Below are positions 47,792-57,082 of a DNA stretch of 64,000 nt, one piece after another. Positions within the stretch are counted from its first letter, which is position 1, and each line of letters starts with the position of its first letter. The notes beneath the pieces are model-generated. The model saw only the letters and a list, made by a program, of their open reading frames with translations. It ran no database searches and was not told where the DNA came from. Made by a program: the position numbers and the translations under genes. This stretch comes from Ruegeria marina (GTDB lineage: Bacteria; Pseudomonadota; Alphaproteobacteria; Rhodobacterales; Rhodobacteraceae). The stretch spans positions 62,001 through 126,000 of the forward strand of contig NZ_FMZV01000007.1 of the NCBI RefSeq assembly GCF_900101475.1, read 5' to 3'.

Positions 47792-48490
47792 ATGGCATCG
47801 CGTGTGCTTTCGGTGCGCCATGGCGACGAGCCTCTGGATGATCGTGCAACGGCCTGGCTTGGACAGGCCGGTTACGATGTACAAACTCTTCGTCCGTTTC
47901 GTGGCGACCTGCTGGGCGAACCCGACGAGGGTATTGCCGCGACCATCATCTACGGCGGCCCCTTTAACGTGTACGAGACGGACCGCCACCCGTTCCTGAA
48001 CGAGGAGTACCGCTGGATCGACGCCTGCCTGACTGCGGGCATCCCGGTCCTCGGCATTTGCCAGGGCTGCCAGATGATCGCGCACCACCTCGGCGCCTGG
48101 GCCGGCCCGCGCGATGTCGAGATCTTCGAATTCGGCTATTACCCGATCACGCCCACGCCCGAGGCCGCCGGCTTCCTCGACGCCCCCCTGGTCGTGACCC
48201 AGGCGCATTACCACACTTTCGACCTGCCGCAGGGCGCGGTCCGGTTGGCCGGCAATTCCAACTACGAGAACCAGGCCTTCCGCTACGGCGACCGCACCTT
48301 TGGACTCCAGTTCCACGCCGAGGTGACCAAGACCGGTTTCCGCCGCTGGCAGGAGCAGAAGCGCGACGCCTACACCCGCCCCGGCGTGCAGACCAGACAG
48401 GAACAGGACCGCCTGATGGAGCAGCACGATGCCGCGCAAGAGGCGTGGTTTCACGGCTTTCTGGCAAGTTTCATGGGGGACGTCCGATGA
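47792..48490 (+). CDS. Class I glutamine amidotransferase-like protein
   Basis: 232 aa. Nucleophile Cys90 in VLGICQGCQMIAHHLG; catalytic His175 and Glu177 in GLQFHAEVTK. Stand-alone GATases of this kind can be gamma-glutamyl hydrolases or amide transfer partners. The ATG at 47792 has a GGGGGA site 6-11 bases upstream; the ATG at 47780 is in frame but precedes that site. First gene of a tightly overlapping operon to 52804. Confidence 0.84.
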   Translation: MASRVLSVRHGDEPLDDRATAWLGQAGYDVQTLRPFRGDLLGEPDEGIAATIIYGGPFNVYETDRHPFLNEEYRWIDACLTAGIPVLGICQGCQMIAHHLGAWAGPRDVEIFEFGYYPITPTPEAAGFLDAPLVVTQAHYHTFDLPQGAVRLAGNSNYENQAFRYGDRTFGLQFHAEVTKTGFRRWQEQKRDAYTRPGVQTRQEQDRLMEQHDAAQEAWFHGFLASFMGDVR

Positions 48491-49281
48491 GTGTTCGGGG
48501 CTTCTGGGCCGACCTTCCGTCCCCCGCATTCCGCGATCTGCCCGCAGACACCATCGCCGTCCTGCCGCTGGGCGCAACCGAGCAGCACGGCCCGCACCTG
48601 CCGCTGGCGGTTGACAGCGACCTGATCGAGGCGGTGACCGCCGGCATGCTGGGCGCGCTCACCCCGGAGCAGTCGGTGCTGGTGCTGCCCACCCTGCGCG
48701 TCACCAAGAGCGACGAACATATTGCCTTTCCCGGCACCCTGACACTCGGGGCCGAAACGCTGCTGGCGGTGCTGCGCGACATCGGCGCCTCGGTGGCGCG
48801 TGCGGGGGTCGAACGGCTGGTGCTGTTCAACGGGCATGGCGGCAACAGCGCGATGTTGCAGGTCGCCGCACGCGATCTGCGTATCGACCATGACCTGGTC
48901 GCCATTGTCTGCTCCTGGAGCGGCTTTGCCGAGTGGCACGGGCTCTTTGATCCGGTCGACTATGCCAATGACATCCACGCGGGCGACAGCGAGACATCGG
49001 CGATGCTGGCCATTCGGCCGGATCGGGTGATCATGGAAAACGCGCGCGATTTTCGCCCGGCGATGGCGGATTGGCAGGACGCGTTTCCGCAGATCGGGCT
49101 GGGCGGGAAACCTGCCAATCCCGGCTGGATGGCGCAGGATTTACATCCGCAGGGCGCCTGCGGCAACGCCGCCGCGGCGACCGCGGAAAAGGGTGCGCAG
49201 CTGCTGGACAGCGCCGGGCGCAACTTTGCCCGGTTCCTTGCCGATTTCGCCCGGTTCGATCACCGGAAGGATGCGCAATGA
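48487..49281 (+). CDS. Creatininase-family hydrolase
   Basis: 264 aa. Metal-ligand motif GATEQHGPHLPLAVDSD (Glu32, His34, Asp43), NGHGGN and a D-x-HAG-x-SET segment are intact. The family includes creatinine amidohydrolase and other cyclic amide or formamide hydrolases; which one this is cannot be told. Overlaps the preceding GATase gene (ATGA). Confidence 0.86.
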   Translation: MSVRGFWADLPSPAFRDLPADTIAVLPLGATEQHGPHLPLAVDSDLIEAVTAGMLGALTPEQSVLVLPTLRVTKSDEHIAFPGTLTLGAETLLAVLRDIGASVARAGVERLVLFNGHGGNSAMLQVAARDLRIDHDLVAIVCSWSGFAEWHGLFDPVDYANDIHAGDSETSAMLAIRPDRVIMENARDFRPAMADWQDAFPQIGLGGKPANPGWMAQDLHPQGACGNAAAATAEKGAQLLDSAGRNFARFLADFARFDHRKDAQ

Positions 49282-50531
49282 CCCTGGCCGGAGGCAAAAC
49301 AGGGCGCATTCCCGGCGTGCTGGTGCCGCGCGCCATGATCGCGCAGCCGGGCCGGTTCGGCGGCGCCCCCATTGGCGATTGCCTGTCCGGCGACCTCGTG
49401 CTGCGGAACGGCCGCGCGGTGGCGCTCTCCCCCTCCGGGCAGGCACCTGACTGCCTGGTGATGCCCCGCCTCACCGATCCTCACGTGCATCTCGACAAAT
49501 GCCACAGCATGGACCGGCTGGCAGGAGTTGGCGGTGATCTCGACACCGCCATCCGGGCGCAACTGGCCGACAAGGCGCGATGGGACACGGCCGACATTCG
49601 CCACCGGGCCTCGCGCGGCCTGCGCGAACTGTCCGAGGCCGGCTGCGCCACCGTGCGCAGCCATGTCGACTGGGGCGACGATCGCGACCCCGACAGGGTT
49701 CCCCTGGCCTGGGAGGTGCTGGGCGAGTTGATCGCGACGGCGCCGCAAGGCTTCACCCTGCAACGCGCCGCCCTTACCGATATCGTCCGGCTTGCCGATG
49801 CCCCGTATGCCGAAAGCTGCGCCGCCCGTATCGCCCGCGACAAGGGCGTGCTGGGTGCCTTCGTGTTCGACCAGGCAGAACGGGATTCGGGCCTCGCGAA
49901 CGCGTTTCGCGCCGCCGACCGCTACGGTCTGGCGCTTGATTTTCACGTAGACGAGGGGTTGAGCGCAACGCTCGACGGTCTGGAACGGATCGCCGATGCC
50001 GCGCTTGCGGCGCGGTTTCAGGGGCCGGTTCTCTGTGGCCATGCCTGTAGCCTCGCCAACCTCGGCCAGGCAGACACGGCCCGCATCGCCGACAAGCTGG
50101 CCCGAGCCGGTATCTCGGTCGCCGCCTTGCCGCAAACCAATCTCTACCTGCAAGGCCGCACGACGGGCACACCCGACCGCCGCGGCCTCACCCGGCTGCA
50201 CGAGCTTCGCGCCGCCGGGGTGAACGTGGTTCTCGGGGCCGACAACGTGCGCGACGGGTTCTGCCCGATCGGCCGTCACGACCCGCTGCACACGCTGGCG
50301 CTGGCGGTGCTGGCGGCGCACCTCGACCCGCCCTTCGACAGGCATCTGCCCATGATCACCACCGGCGCCCGGCAGGCGCTGGGACTGGCGCCCCAAACCG
50401 TCGACGGGGCCGCCACCGGGGATCTTCTTCTGTTCGACGTGACGTCGACATCCGAGCTGCTGTGCGGTCCCGCCCGCCCGCGCCCGTTGTCCGAACACAC
50501 AGGATGTGCCCATGACTGCCCTGCACAATAA
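49278..50531 (+). CDS. Cytosine deaminase-like amidohydrolase (CodA group)
   Basis: 417 aa. Metal site H-x-H at 69-71 (DPHVHLDKCH), His in DFHVDEG, His in LCGHACSL and the Asp of VVLGADNVRD all match the CodA group. Enzymes here deaminate cytosine, creatinine or related cyclic ureas and guanidines. Overlaps the creatininase-family gene by 4 bases and the next gene by 20. Confidence 0.84.
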   Translation: MTLAGGKTGRIPGVLVPRAMIAQPGRFGGAPIGDCLSGDLVLRNGRAVALSPSGQAPDCLVMPRLTDPHVHLDKCHSMDRLAGVGGDLDTAIRAQLADKARWDTADIRHRASRGLRELSEAGCATVRSHVDWGDDRDPDRVPLAWEVLGELIATAPQGFTLQRAALTDIVRLADAPYAESCAARIARDKGVLGAFVFDQAERDSGLANAFRAADRYGLALDFHVDEGLSATLDGLERIADAALAARFQGPVLCGHACSLANLGQADTARIADKLARAGISVAALPQTNLYLQGRTTGTPDRRGLTRLHELRAAGVNVVLGADNVRDGFCPIGRHDPLHTLALAVLAAHLDPPFDRHLPMITTGARQALGLAPQTVDGAATGDLLLFDVTSTSELLCGPARPRPLSEHTGCAHDCPAQ

Positions 50532-51918
50532 GACCAAAACCGACTGGACCCGGATCGCGCAGGAGCTTTCCCCCGTTGCCATCATCGACGAACCGGTGCT
50601 GGTCAAGAAACGCTCTCGCGACTTCTTCTGGTATTCCCCCATACTGAACGCCCAGCTCAAGGGATGTTTCGGCGATCTCGTCGCGCAACCGGAAACCCGC
50701 GCGGAACTGGCCCATTGCCTGTCGGTGGCGCATGCCCATGACCTGCCGGTCGTGCTGCGCGGCGGCGGCACCGGCAACTACGGCCAGGCGGTCCCGCTGC
50801 ATGGCGGGCTGATCGTCGAGACGACGGGCATGAACCGCATCCTCGAAATCGGCGAGGGGTTCGTGCGGGTCGAGGCGGGTGCGCTGATGGCCGACATCAA
50901 CGCGGCGCTGAAACCGCATGGCTGGGAAATGGCCATGTTCCCCTCGACCCAGGACATCGCCACCATCGGCGGCTTTGTCGCCGGGGGCAGCGCCGGCATC
51001 GGCTCGATCGCCAACGGGGCGCTGCGCGAAAAGGGCAATATCATCAGTCTGAAAGCGCTTTCGGTCGAAGCAGAGCCGCAAGAGCATGTTTTTGACGCCG
51101 AACAGGCGCTGCAACTGCACCATGCCTGGGGTCTGAACGGCGCGATCACCGAAGTCACGTTGCGCACCGTGCCGACCCGCGACTGGATCGGCTGCATGGC
51201 AACCTTCGACAGCTATCGCGACTGTTACGCCGCGGGTTACGCCCTTGCCACCAGCGAGACGATCGGGCGCAAGCTCTGCTCGGCGGTCGAGGCGCGGATC
51301 GTCTCCTATTTTCCACGGCTCGAAGGCCACTTGCCGGCGGGGCGGCACCTTTTGGTTTCGCTGGTCCCACGCGAGGACATGGACGCCTATCGCGCCCTGA
51401 TGGAGGCGCAGGGCGGCACGGTGGACCTTGCGTTGAGCGAGGAAGAACGCAAGGCCAGAGGCATCCCGCATGTGTTCGAATTCGCCTACAACCACACCAC
51501 GCTTCAGGTGCTCAAGGCAGACCGTTCCGCCACCTACCAGCAATACGGGGTCAGCGACCCGGCAGATGTCGATGCCGTGGCGCGACTTGGGGCCGAGGTG
51601 GGTGATGACGTCTGGCAGCACCATGAATTCGCGCGGTTGGACGGCAAGATCGTCGCTTTCGACCTGCCGATCATCTGGTTCACCGACGAGGCGCGCCTGC
51701 GCGAGATCGACGACACCTATCGCGCGCACGGCTTCTCGGTGGCTGACGCCCATACCTACCATGTCGAAGGGGGTGGACTGAAGAACGCCGACTATCGCCA
51801 CCTCGCGTGGAAAAAGCGGATGGACCCCAAGGGACTGCTGAACCCCGGCAAGTCACGGGCCTGGGAGGCGGTCCGCCACCTCTCTGCACCTGAAATCGAA
51901 GCAATGGCCAAGGATTGA
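50512..51918 (+). CDS. FAD-binding oxidase (glycolate oxidase GlcD/PCMH type)
   Basis: 468 aa. PCMH FAD-binding segment VVLRGGGTGNYGQAVPLHGGLIVETTGMNRI and AMFPSTQDIATIGGFVAGGSAGIGS. The C-terminal KKRMDPKGLLNPGKSRAW ending is typical of alpha-hydroxy acid or lactone oxidases. Substrate unknown. ATG at 50512 with an AGGA site; GTG at 50506 is an alternative. Confidence 0.85.
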   Translation: MTALHNKTKTDWTRIAQELSPVAIIDEPVLVKKRSRDFFWYSPILNAQLKGCFGDLVAQPETRAELAHCLSVAHAHDLPVVLRGGGTGNYGQAVPLHGGLIVETTGMNRILEIGEGFVRVEAGALMADINAALKPHGWEMAMFPSTQDIATIGGFVAGGSAGIGSIANGALREKGNIISLKALSVEAEPQEHVFDAEQALQLHHAWGLNGAITEVTLRTVPTRDWIGCMATFDSYRDCYAAGYALATSETIGRKLCSAVEARIVSYFPRLEGHLPAGRHLLVSLVPREDMDAYRALMEAQGGTVDLALSEEERKARGIPHVFEFAYNHTTLQVLKADRSATYQQYGVSDPADVDAVARLGAEVGDDVWQHHEFARLDGKIVAFDLPIIWFTDEARLREIDDTYRAHGFSVADAHTYHVEGGGLKNADYRHLAWKKRMDPKGLLNPGKSRAWEAVRHLSAPEIEAMAKD

Positions 51919-51922
51919 CCAG

Positions 51923-52804
51923 ATGACGATCGCCACCAAACCCCTGAACCCCCATTTCGGTGTGGACGTGACAGGCATCGACCTGAACACCGTCACCGCC
52001 GAACACCTGTTCCCGCAACTGCGCGCCCTGTTCGAGGAACATTCCGCGCTGCTGTTTCGCGCCCAGGACATGACCGACGAAACCCATCTGCGCATCGCCG
52101 GCCTTTTCGGCCCAATCGAGGACCGCCAGTCCGACGAACGCAAACCCGGTGAAACCTTCCAGATTCCCAAGGTGTCCAACGTCATGGATGATGGAACCAC
52201 CAGTGGCGAGATGGATCTCAAGACGCTGAACCTGAAATCCAACTTCCTCTGGCATTCGGACAGCACCTTTCTGCCGGTGCCGGCGCTGGTCAATATCCTT
52301 GTCGGACGCGTCGTCACCACGACAGGCGGCGCGACCGAACTCGCCTCGACCCGCGCCGCCTGGGCGATGATGCCCGAACCGCTGAAGGCGCGCATTCGCG
52401 GGCGCGGCATCTGGCACCGCTACAGCCATTCGCGGCGCAAGATATCGCCGGAACTGGCCGCCCTGCCAATGTTCAACAAATGGCCCGATACCCATTGGAA
52501 AGCGATCTGGACCAACCCGGTCAACGGGCGCGAGGCGCTGTACCTCGCCTCGCACGCCTGCAAGGTCGACGGCTATGACGAGGCCGAAAGCGAGGCGCTG
52601 CTTGAAGAACTGACAGCCTTCTGCACCCAGTCGGCGTTTGTCTATTCCCATAACTGGAATGTCGGCGACGTGCTGATCTGGGACCAGCGCGCCGTGATGC
52701 ATCGCGGCACGCCCTGGCCCTATGACCAGCCCCGGACCCTGTCCAGCATCTGCAGTTCCGTCACCGAGGCCGACGGCATCGGCCGGATGCGCCTGCCCGC
52801 CTGA
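51923..52804 (+). CDS. Fe(II)/2-oxoglutarate dioxygenase, TauD/TfdA family
   Basis: 293 aa. Iron triad His111-x-Asp113 (FLWHSDSTF) and distal His near 260 ([10 protein letters not shown]), and the 2OG arginine region further on (QPRTLSS). Members hydroxylate taurine, 2,4-D, gamma-butyrobetaine-like and other substrates, often to release amine or sulfite. Four bases after the FAD oxidase gene. Confidence 0.9.
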   Translation: MTIATKPLNPHFGVDVTGIDLNTVTAEHLFPQLRALFEEHSALLFRAQDMTDETHLRIAGLFGPIEDRQSDERKPGETFQIPKVSNVMDDGTTSGEMDLKTLNLKSNFLWHSDSTFLPVPALVNILVGRVVTTTGGATELASTRAAWAMMPEPLKARIRGRGIWHRYSHSRRKISPELAALPMFNKWPDTHWKAIWTNPVNGREALYLASHACKVDGYDEAESEALLEELTAFCTQSAFVYSHNWNVGDVLIWDQRAVMHRGTPWPYDQPRTLSSICSSVTEADGIGRMRLPA

Positions 52805-52856
52805 AAATCCGGCGGACAGAACCGCCACCTCGCCCCAACCGACAGAGAGTGTATCC

Positions 52857-54521
52857 ATGACCTACCTGACACGAACCGGCAAACCCCTGCCCGATGTCCT
52901 CTTGAACGCGGCCCCTGACACGCCCCGCGATCCCATCAGCCGCCGCGAGTTTCTGGCGACCGCCTGTTCCTTTGGCGCCTCGGCGGCAACCGCCTATGCG
53001 ATGCTGGGCCTGCCCTCCCCGGCGCAGGCCGCAAGCCACGCGCAGGCGGGCGGCACCGTCCGCATCCAGCAGCAGCTGGTGACCATGCGCGACCCGCGCA
53101 AGTTCGACTTCAACAGCCTTGCCACCTTTACCCGGGGCTGGCTGGAATACCTCGTCCAGTACAACTCGGACGGCACCTTCACTCCGATCCTGCTGGAAAG
53201 CTGGGAGATCAACGCCGATGCCACCCAATACACACTGAACCTCCGCAAAGGGGTGAAATGGAACAATGGCGACGATTTCACCGCCGATGACGTGGCCTTC
53301 AACATCGCCCGGTTCTGCGACAGCGGCGTCGAAGGCAACGCCATGTCCGGCAAGTTCGGCGTGATCATCGACGAGGCAACAGGCAAGGCGATGGACGGCA
53401 CGATCGAGATCGTGGACACGCACACCGTGCGGCTGAACCTGCCGCGCCCCGATATCTCGCTGATCGCCGGTCTGGCGGACTATCCCGCCGCCATCGTTCA
53501 CCCGAGCTTCGACGAGCTCAACATGCTTGAAAATCCGGTCGGCACCGGCCCCTACCTGCCGGAAAGCTATTCGGTCGGGGAAAGCGCGGCGCTGGTCCGC
53601 AACGAGACCCATAATTGGTGGAACGCCGGTAACGGCGCTTTCATGGACCGGATCGAGTTCATCGATTTCGGCGCCGACCCGGGCGCGCATTTTGCCGGGG
53701 CCGAAGCCGATGAGTTCGACGTTACCTATGATACCGAGGGCGATTTCATCATAGCCTTCGACGCTCTCGACGGCTGGACCAAACATTCGGTCGATACCGC
53801 CGCAACCGTTCTTGCCCGCTGCAACCAGCTGGCCGAGGAAAATGGCAAGGCGATCTATGCCGATGTGCGCGTCCGGCGCGCGCTGGCGCTCGCCGTCGAC
53901 AACGCCACCATTCTCGAACTTGCCTACAACGACCAGGGCAGCGTGGCGCAGAACCATCATGTCTCGCCCAAGCACCCGGAATATGCCGACATCGGATCGC
54001 CCGTGCGCGATGCCGGCGCCGCCCTGGCCTTGCTCGAAGAGGCCGGGATGAAGGATTACGAGTTCGAGTTGATCTCGCTCGACGCCGCCTTCTGGAAGGC
54101 CACCGGAGACGCGATCGCCGGGCAGTTGCGTGATGCGGGGATCAAGGTCAAGCGCACGGTCTACCCCTCGTCGACCTTCTGGAACGACTGGGCGAAATAC
54201 CCGTTCTCGGTCACCAACTGGAACCACCGGCCCTTTGGCATCCAGACCTATGCGCTGGCCTACAAGTCCGGCGCGGTCTGGAGCGAGACCGGATTTTCCA
54301 ACGCCGATTTCGACGCGCTGGTCGATCAGGCGCTGGCGACGCCGGATGCCGATGCCCGCCGCGAGATCATGGCCAGGCTCGAACGGATCATGGTCGACGA
54401 GGGGGTGATCATCCAGCCCTACTGGCGCGCGCTCTACAACCATTCCAAAAGCAACCTGAAAGGTGCCGAAATCCATATCTCGAACGAGATGTACCCGCAG
54501 TACATGTACTGGGAAGCCTGA
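52857..54521 (+). CDS. Tat-exported ABC solute-binding protein, family 5, second paralogue
   Basis: 554 aa. Twin-arginine motif ISRREFLA (Arg29-Arg30). The core closely parallels the 45536 protein ([40 protein letters not shown]-like [25 protein letters not shown]). Last gene of the GATase operon, 52 bases after the dioxygenase gene. No permeases nearby, so it must use a transporter encoded elsewhere. Confidence 0.88.
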   Translation: MTYLTRTGKPLPDVLLNAAPDTPRDPISRREFLATACSFGASAATAYAMLGLPSPAQAASHAQAGGTVRIQQQLVTMRDPRKFDFNSLATFTRGWLEYLVQYNSDGTFTPILLESWEINADATQYTLNLRKGVKWNNGDDFTADDVAFNIARFCDSGVEGNAMSGKFGVIIDEATGKAMDGTIEIVDTHTVRLNLPRPDISLIAGLADYPAAIVHPSFDELNMLENPVGTGPYLPESYSVGESAALVRNETHNWWNAGNGAFMDRIEFIDFGADPGAHFAGAEADEFDVTYDTEGDFIIAFDALDGWTKHSVDTAATVLARCNQLAEENGKAIYADVRVRRALALAVDNATILELAYNDQGSVAQNHHVSPKHPEYADIGSPVRDAGAALALLEEAGMKDYEFELISLDAAFWKATGDAIAGQLRDAGIKVKRTVYPSSTFWNDWAKYPFSVTNWNHRPFGIQTYALAYKSGAVWSETGFSNADFDALVDQALATPDADARREIMARLERIMVDEGVIIQPYWRALYNHSKSNLKGAEIHISNEMYPQYMYWEA

Positions 54522-54529
54522 CATCCCCG

Positions 54530-54554
54530 GCCCGTCCGGGACTCCCGGACGGGC
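54530..54554 (+). terminator. Stem-loop after the second binding protein gene
   Basis: GCCCGTCCGGG pairs with CCCGGACGGGC (11 bp, loop ACT), followed by GTTTCA. It starts 9 bases after the stop. Likely the end of the 47792-54521 operon. Confidence 0.68.
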
Positions 54555-54576
54555 GTTTCACAGCGCTAAATGACCC

Positions 54577-55080
54577 ATGCTCGATCAAATCCTTCTCGTC
54601 ACCTGTGCGGTGAACCTTGCCTTCATGGCGGCCTGGCTGACCGTGGGCGCAATCGAGAACCTGTTTCATTCCTTCCTGAACGAAACTTACACCGCCGAGG
54701 TAATGGACATGCTGCGCATGCGCGAAGACTACCCCGAGGCCTACGCGCATGTCTCGTATCGCAGGCTCACCAACCCCAGGCTGCGCAAGGGCCTGTTTGC
54801 CTTCATCGTGGCCTGGGAACTGCTCGCCACCCTGGTCCTGTGGCTGGGGGCGGGCGCGGCCGCAGGGGCGGCCTTGAGCCTGGTCGCCGTTGCCACCGCC
54901 CTGTCGCTGGCCCTGGTCGGCGTCTTGCTGTTCTGCTCGGTCTGGGCGGGTTTCCTGATCGCGGGGAACTACTTCTGCTATTGGTTCGGCCACGAAGGCG
55001 GGCAGAACACGCATTTCCATATGCTGCTCTGGGGATTGGGCAACACCCTGCTGATCGCGGCACTTGCAATTCATTTTTAA
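54577..55080 (+). CDS. DUF2165 family small integral membrane protein
   Basis: 167 aa with four hydrophobic helices. NLAFMAAWLTVGAIENLFHSFLNETY, MREDYPEAYAHVSYRRLTNP and GNYFCYWFGHEGGQNTHFHM match DUF2165. Function unknown. Separate from the preceding operon by a stem-loop. Confidence 0.82.
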   Translation: MLDQILLVTCAVNLAFMAAWLTVGAIENLFHSFLNETYTAEVMDMLRMREDYPEAYAHVSYRRLTNPRLRKGLFAFIVAWELLATLVLWLGAGAAAGAALSLVAVATALSLALVGVLLFCSVWAGFLIAGNYFCYWFGHEGGQNTHFHMLLWGLGNTLLIAALAIHF

Positions 55081-55465
55081 TGTCGGGAGCCGGTGCTTTC
55101 AGTCCCGAAGCGTGATTCATCCTTCGACAACCGCGGCGGCTTGTCCGATCTTTTCTGGCAGAGCGACGTGCACATGGCGCCGCTTCAACCCTGTTTGCCG
55201 AAGCCCCACGGCGAGCCTGACCTTGAGGACCGGCGTGTTCTGACCGGCATTATATTGATCAATCGCAACGGCTTGCCTTGGTGCGGCGCGACCAAGGCAT
55301 TTGCCTCGCGCAAGACATACTACAGGCCAAAGGACTGACCGCGCGTGATGACCCGAAACGACAGACGTCCAAAGGTCTTCCCGTGCGCAATCGCTCTCGA
55401 GGCTACCATCATCTAATGGCCACAAGGTCCGAGCTCGAGCGCGAAAACTTGGTGATGCAGGGATA
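55081..55465. other. Gene-poor stretch between the DUF2165 gene and tRNA-Thr
   Basis: Contains the IS5-family relic (55141-55416) and nothing else that I can recognise. Confidence 0.7.
55141..55416 (+). mobile_element. IS5-family transposase relic, internally deleted
   Basis: The frame LSDLFWQSDVHMAPLQPCLP then GEPDLEDRRVLTGIILINRNGL matches the N-terminus of IS5-family transposases (usually SDLFWLS...RRVLSGIIF-NRNGLRW). It then jumps from KTYYR to PKD-stop-PRVMTRNDRRPKVF and AIALEATII, the extreme C-terminus (usually LKDWRRVATRYDR-PK-F-SAIALAA). The middle, including the DDE catalytic core, is deleted. A TGA (55336-55338) stands where Trp is expected. Non-functional. It lies 50 bases from tRNA-Thr. 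Confidence 0.78.
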
Positions 55466-55540
<75 letters not shown>

Positions 55541-55624
55541 GAGGGTGAGCGGGTGATTAGACTCAAACGGAACGGCGCGCAAGGGCATCTGGACGGTTTT
55601 TTTCACCTGCTGTAGAGAAAGGCC

Positions 55625-55780
55625 ATGACAGTGCAAAAAACCCCTCAAAAGCCAAAACCAGCGCGCGAAAATCGCGAAGACAGGCTGAAGACCGCTCTCA
55701 AGGCCAACCTGGCGCGCCGCAAGGCGCAAGCGCGGGCACGGTCGTCTGGCGAACAGGCAAAAGCGACCGACAAGGACTGA
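55625..55780 (+). CDS. Small Lys/Arg-rich protein beside tRNA-Thr
   Basis: 51 aa, MTVQKTPQKPKPARENREDR at the start and an ARRKAQARARSS segment; no membrane helix, strongly basic. A GAGAAAGG site precedes the ATG. Very similar short proteins occur between tRNA-Thr and murA in Rhodobacteraceae, as far as I recall. murA does not follow here. Function unknown. Confidence 0.7.
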   Translation: MTVQKTPQKPKPARENREDRLKTALKANLARRKAQARARSSGEQAKATDKD

Positions 55781-55975
55781 AACGGCTCTGCACGATTGCT
55801 TTCCCGGACGGCCAGCAACAGCCTCGCGCACACCAACCGCAATGGTCGGAAACCGAACACGCCACGAGAGGTGAAACTTTCTTGCGTGCGGGCTATCATC
55901 CGGGCCGGGAATGTGAGCATTTGGTGGCACAATTGCCGCAGGGGCCGCATGGGTCGATCAGTTCAGGGGCAGGTG

Positions 55976-56449
55976 ATGGACGCAACATTCGAAGACGGGC
56001 GCGAGGCGCCATTGAACATCGGGGCCGAGGATGCGGACGACCTGGAAATTCTTTCCGCGTTGATCCAGGATTCGGTTTTCCCGATAACCGAAATGTCCTG
56101 GCGATCGGCCGAACGACGCTTTGCCCTTTTGCTCAACAGGTTCAGATGGGAAGATCGCGAGGCTGCCGAACGGCGCGGGCGCGGCTATGAGCGGGTACAG
56201 TCGCTCCTCGTGATCGACAATGTGCTGGGCGTGGCCAGCCAGGGAATCGACCGCTCCGACAGGGACACGGTCCTCTCGCTGCTTTCCGTGACGTTCGAGG
56301 CGGGCGAGGAAGGAGCCGGCCAGATTTTGCTGACCCTTGCCGGCGATGGCGCGATACGCCTGTCGGTCGAGGCGATCGAAGCTACGCTCAAGGATGTCAC
56401 ACGCCCTTACCTGGCGCCTTCGCGCCAGGCACCGCGACATTCCGACTGA
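55976..56449 (+). CDS. DUF2948 family protein
   Basis: 157 aa. APLNIGAEDADDLEILSALIQDSVFPITEMSW and RRFALLLNRFRWEDRE match DUF2948, which sits between murA and hisD in alphaproteobacteria. Function unknown. The frame is open to 55796, but the family start is the ATG at 55976. Its TGA overlaps the GNAT start (TGATG pattern ATG/TGA). Confidence 0.9.
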   Translation: MDATFEDGREAPLNIGAEDADDLEILSALIQDSVFPITEMSWRSAERRFALLLNRFRWEDREAAERRGRGYERVQSLLVIDNVLGVASQGIDRSDRDTVLSLLSVTFEAGEEGAGQILLTLAGDGAIRLSVEAIEATLKDVTRPYLAPSRQAPRHSD

Positions 56450-56994
56450 TGCAGAACAAGCGGGGAATCTCTCAGGCATTCTCGCCCGCTTCAACCGAAC
56501 ACAGGCTGCGTCCGGCCACGCCATTCGACGTTTTCGAAATGTCAGGCGTGCTGATCCGGTCGATTTCCAGCCTTTGTGCCACCGATCACCGGAACGATCC
56601 CGAGGCCGTTTCCAGGTGGTGTGCCGACAAGTCGCCGCAGGCGCTGCGCGACCGGATGGCAGCGGGAGACACCGAATACTGGGTATCGATCCTATCCGGA
56701 CGGATTGCGGCCGTTGGCGCCCTGTCCGATGTCGGCGATGAACCCGGGACCGGCCGGATCGTTCTCAACTATGTCGATCCGGCCTTTCGCAATCAGGGGG
56801 TCAGCAGCAACATGCTGGACAGGCTCGAAGCACTGCTGGCCGAACGTCGTGTTTCCCGTGCGTTGCTGACCAGCACGGCGACGGCGCGCGACTTTTATCT
56901 GCGTCGAGGCTGGCAGATGGCAGGACCGCCGCGTCAGGGTCGGTGGATCCTGGGCCATCCGCTGGAAAAGACGCTGCCGGCCGGGACAGGCTGA
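56449..56994 (+). CDS. GNAT-family N-acetyltransferase
   Basis: 181 aa. The acetyl-CoA-binding region is LNYVDPAFRNQGVSSNMLDRLEALLAERRV, with R-x-Q-G-V-S. STATARDFYLRRGWQMAG is the usual C-terminal motif. Target unknown. It sits between DUF2948 and hisD, coupled to the former. Confidence 0.84.
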   Translation: MQNKRGISQAFSPASTEHRLRPATPFDVFEMSGVLIRSISSLCATDHRNDPEAVSRWCADKSPQALRDRMAAGDTEYWVSILSGRIAAVGALSDVGDEPGTGRIVLNYVDPAFRNQGVSSNMLDRLEALLAERRVSRALLTSTATARDFYLRRGWQMAGPPRQGRWILGHPLEKTLPAGTG

Positions 56995-57082
56995 TCCTCG
57001 CCTCGACGCGGTGCAGCGCCGCAGCCTACGGTGCTTGAGGCGCGGGGATACTCCGGCTATGTCACGGCCAAAGGAGTACCCG

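Noticed and set aside
47645-48577. 310-codon minus-strand frame over the GATase gene
   Set aside because: Low-complexity antisense shadow; the GATase on the plus strand has its complete catalytic triad.
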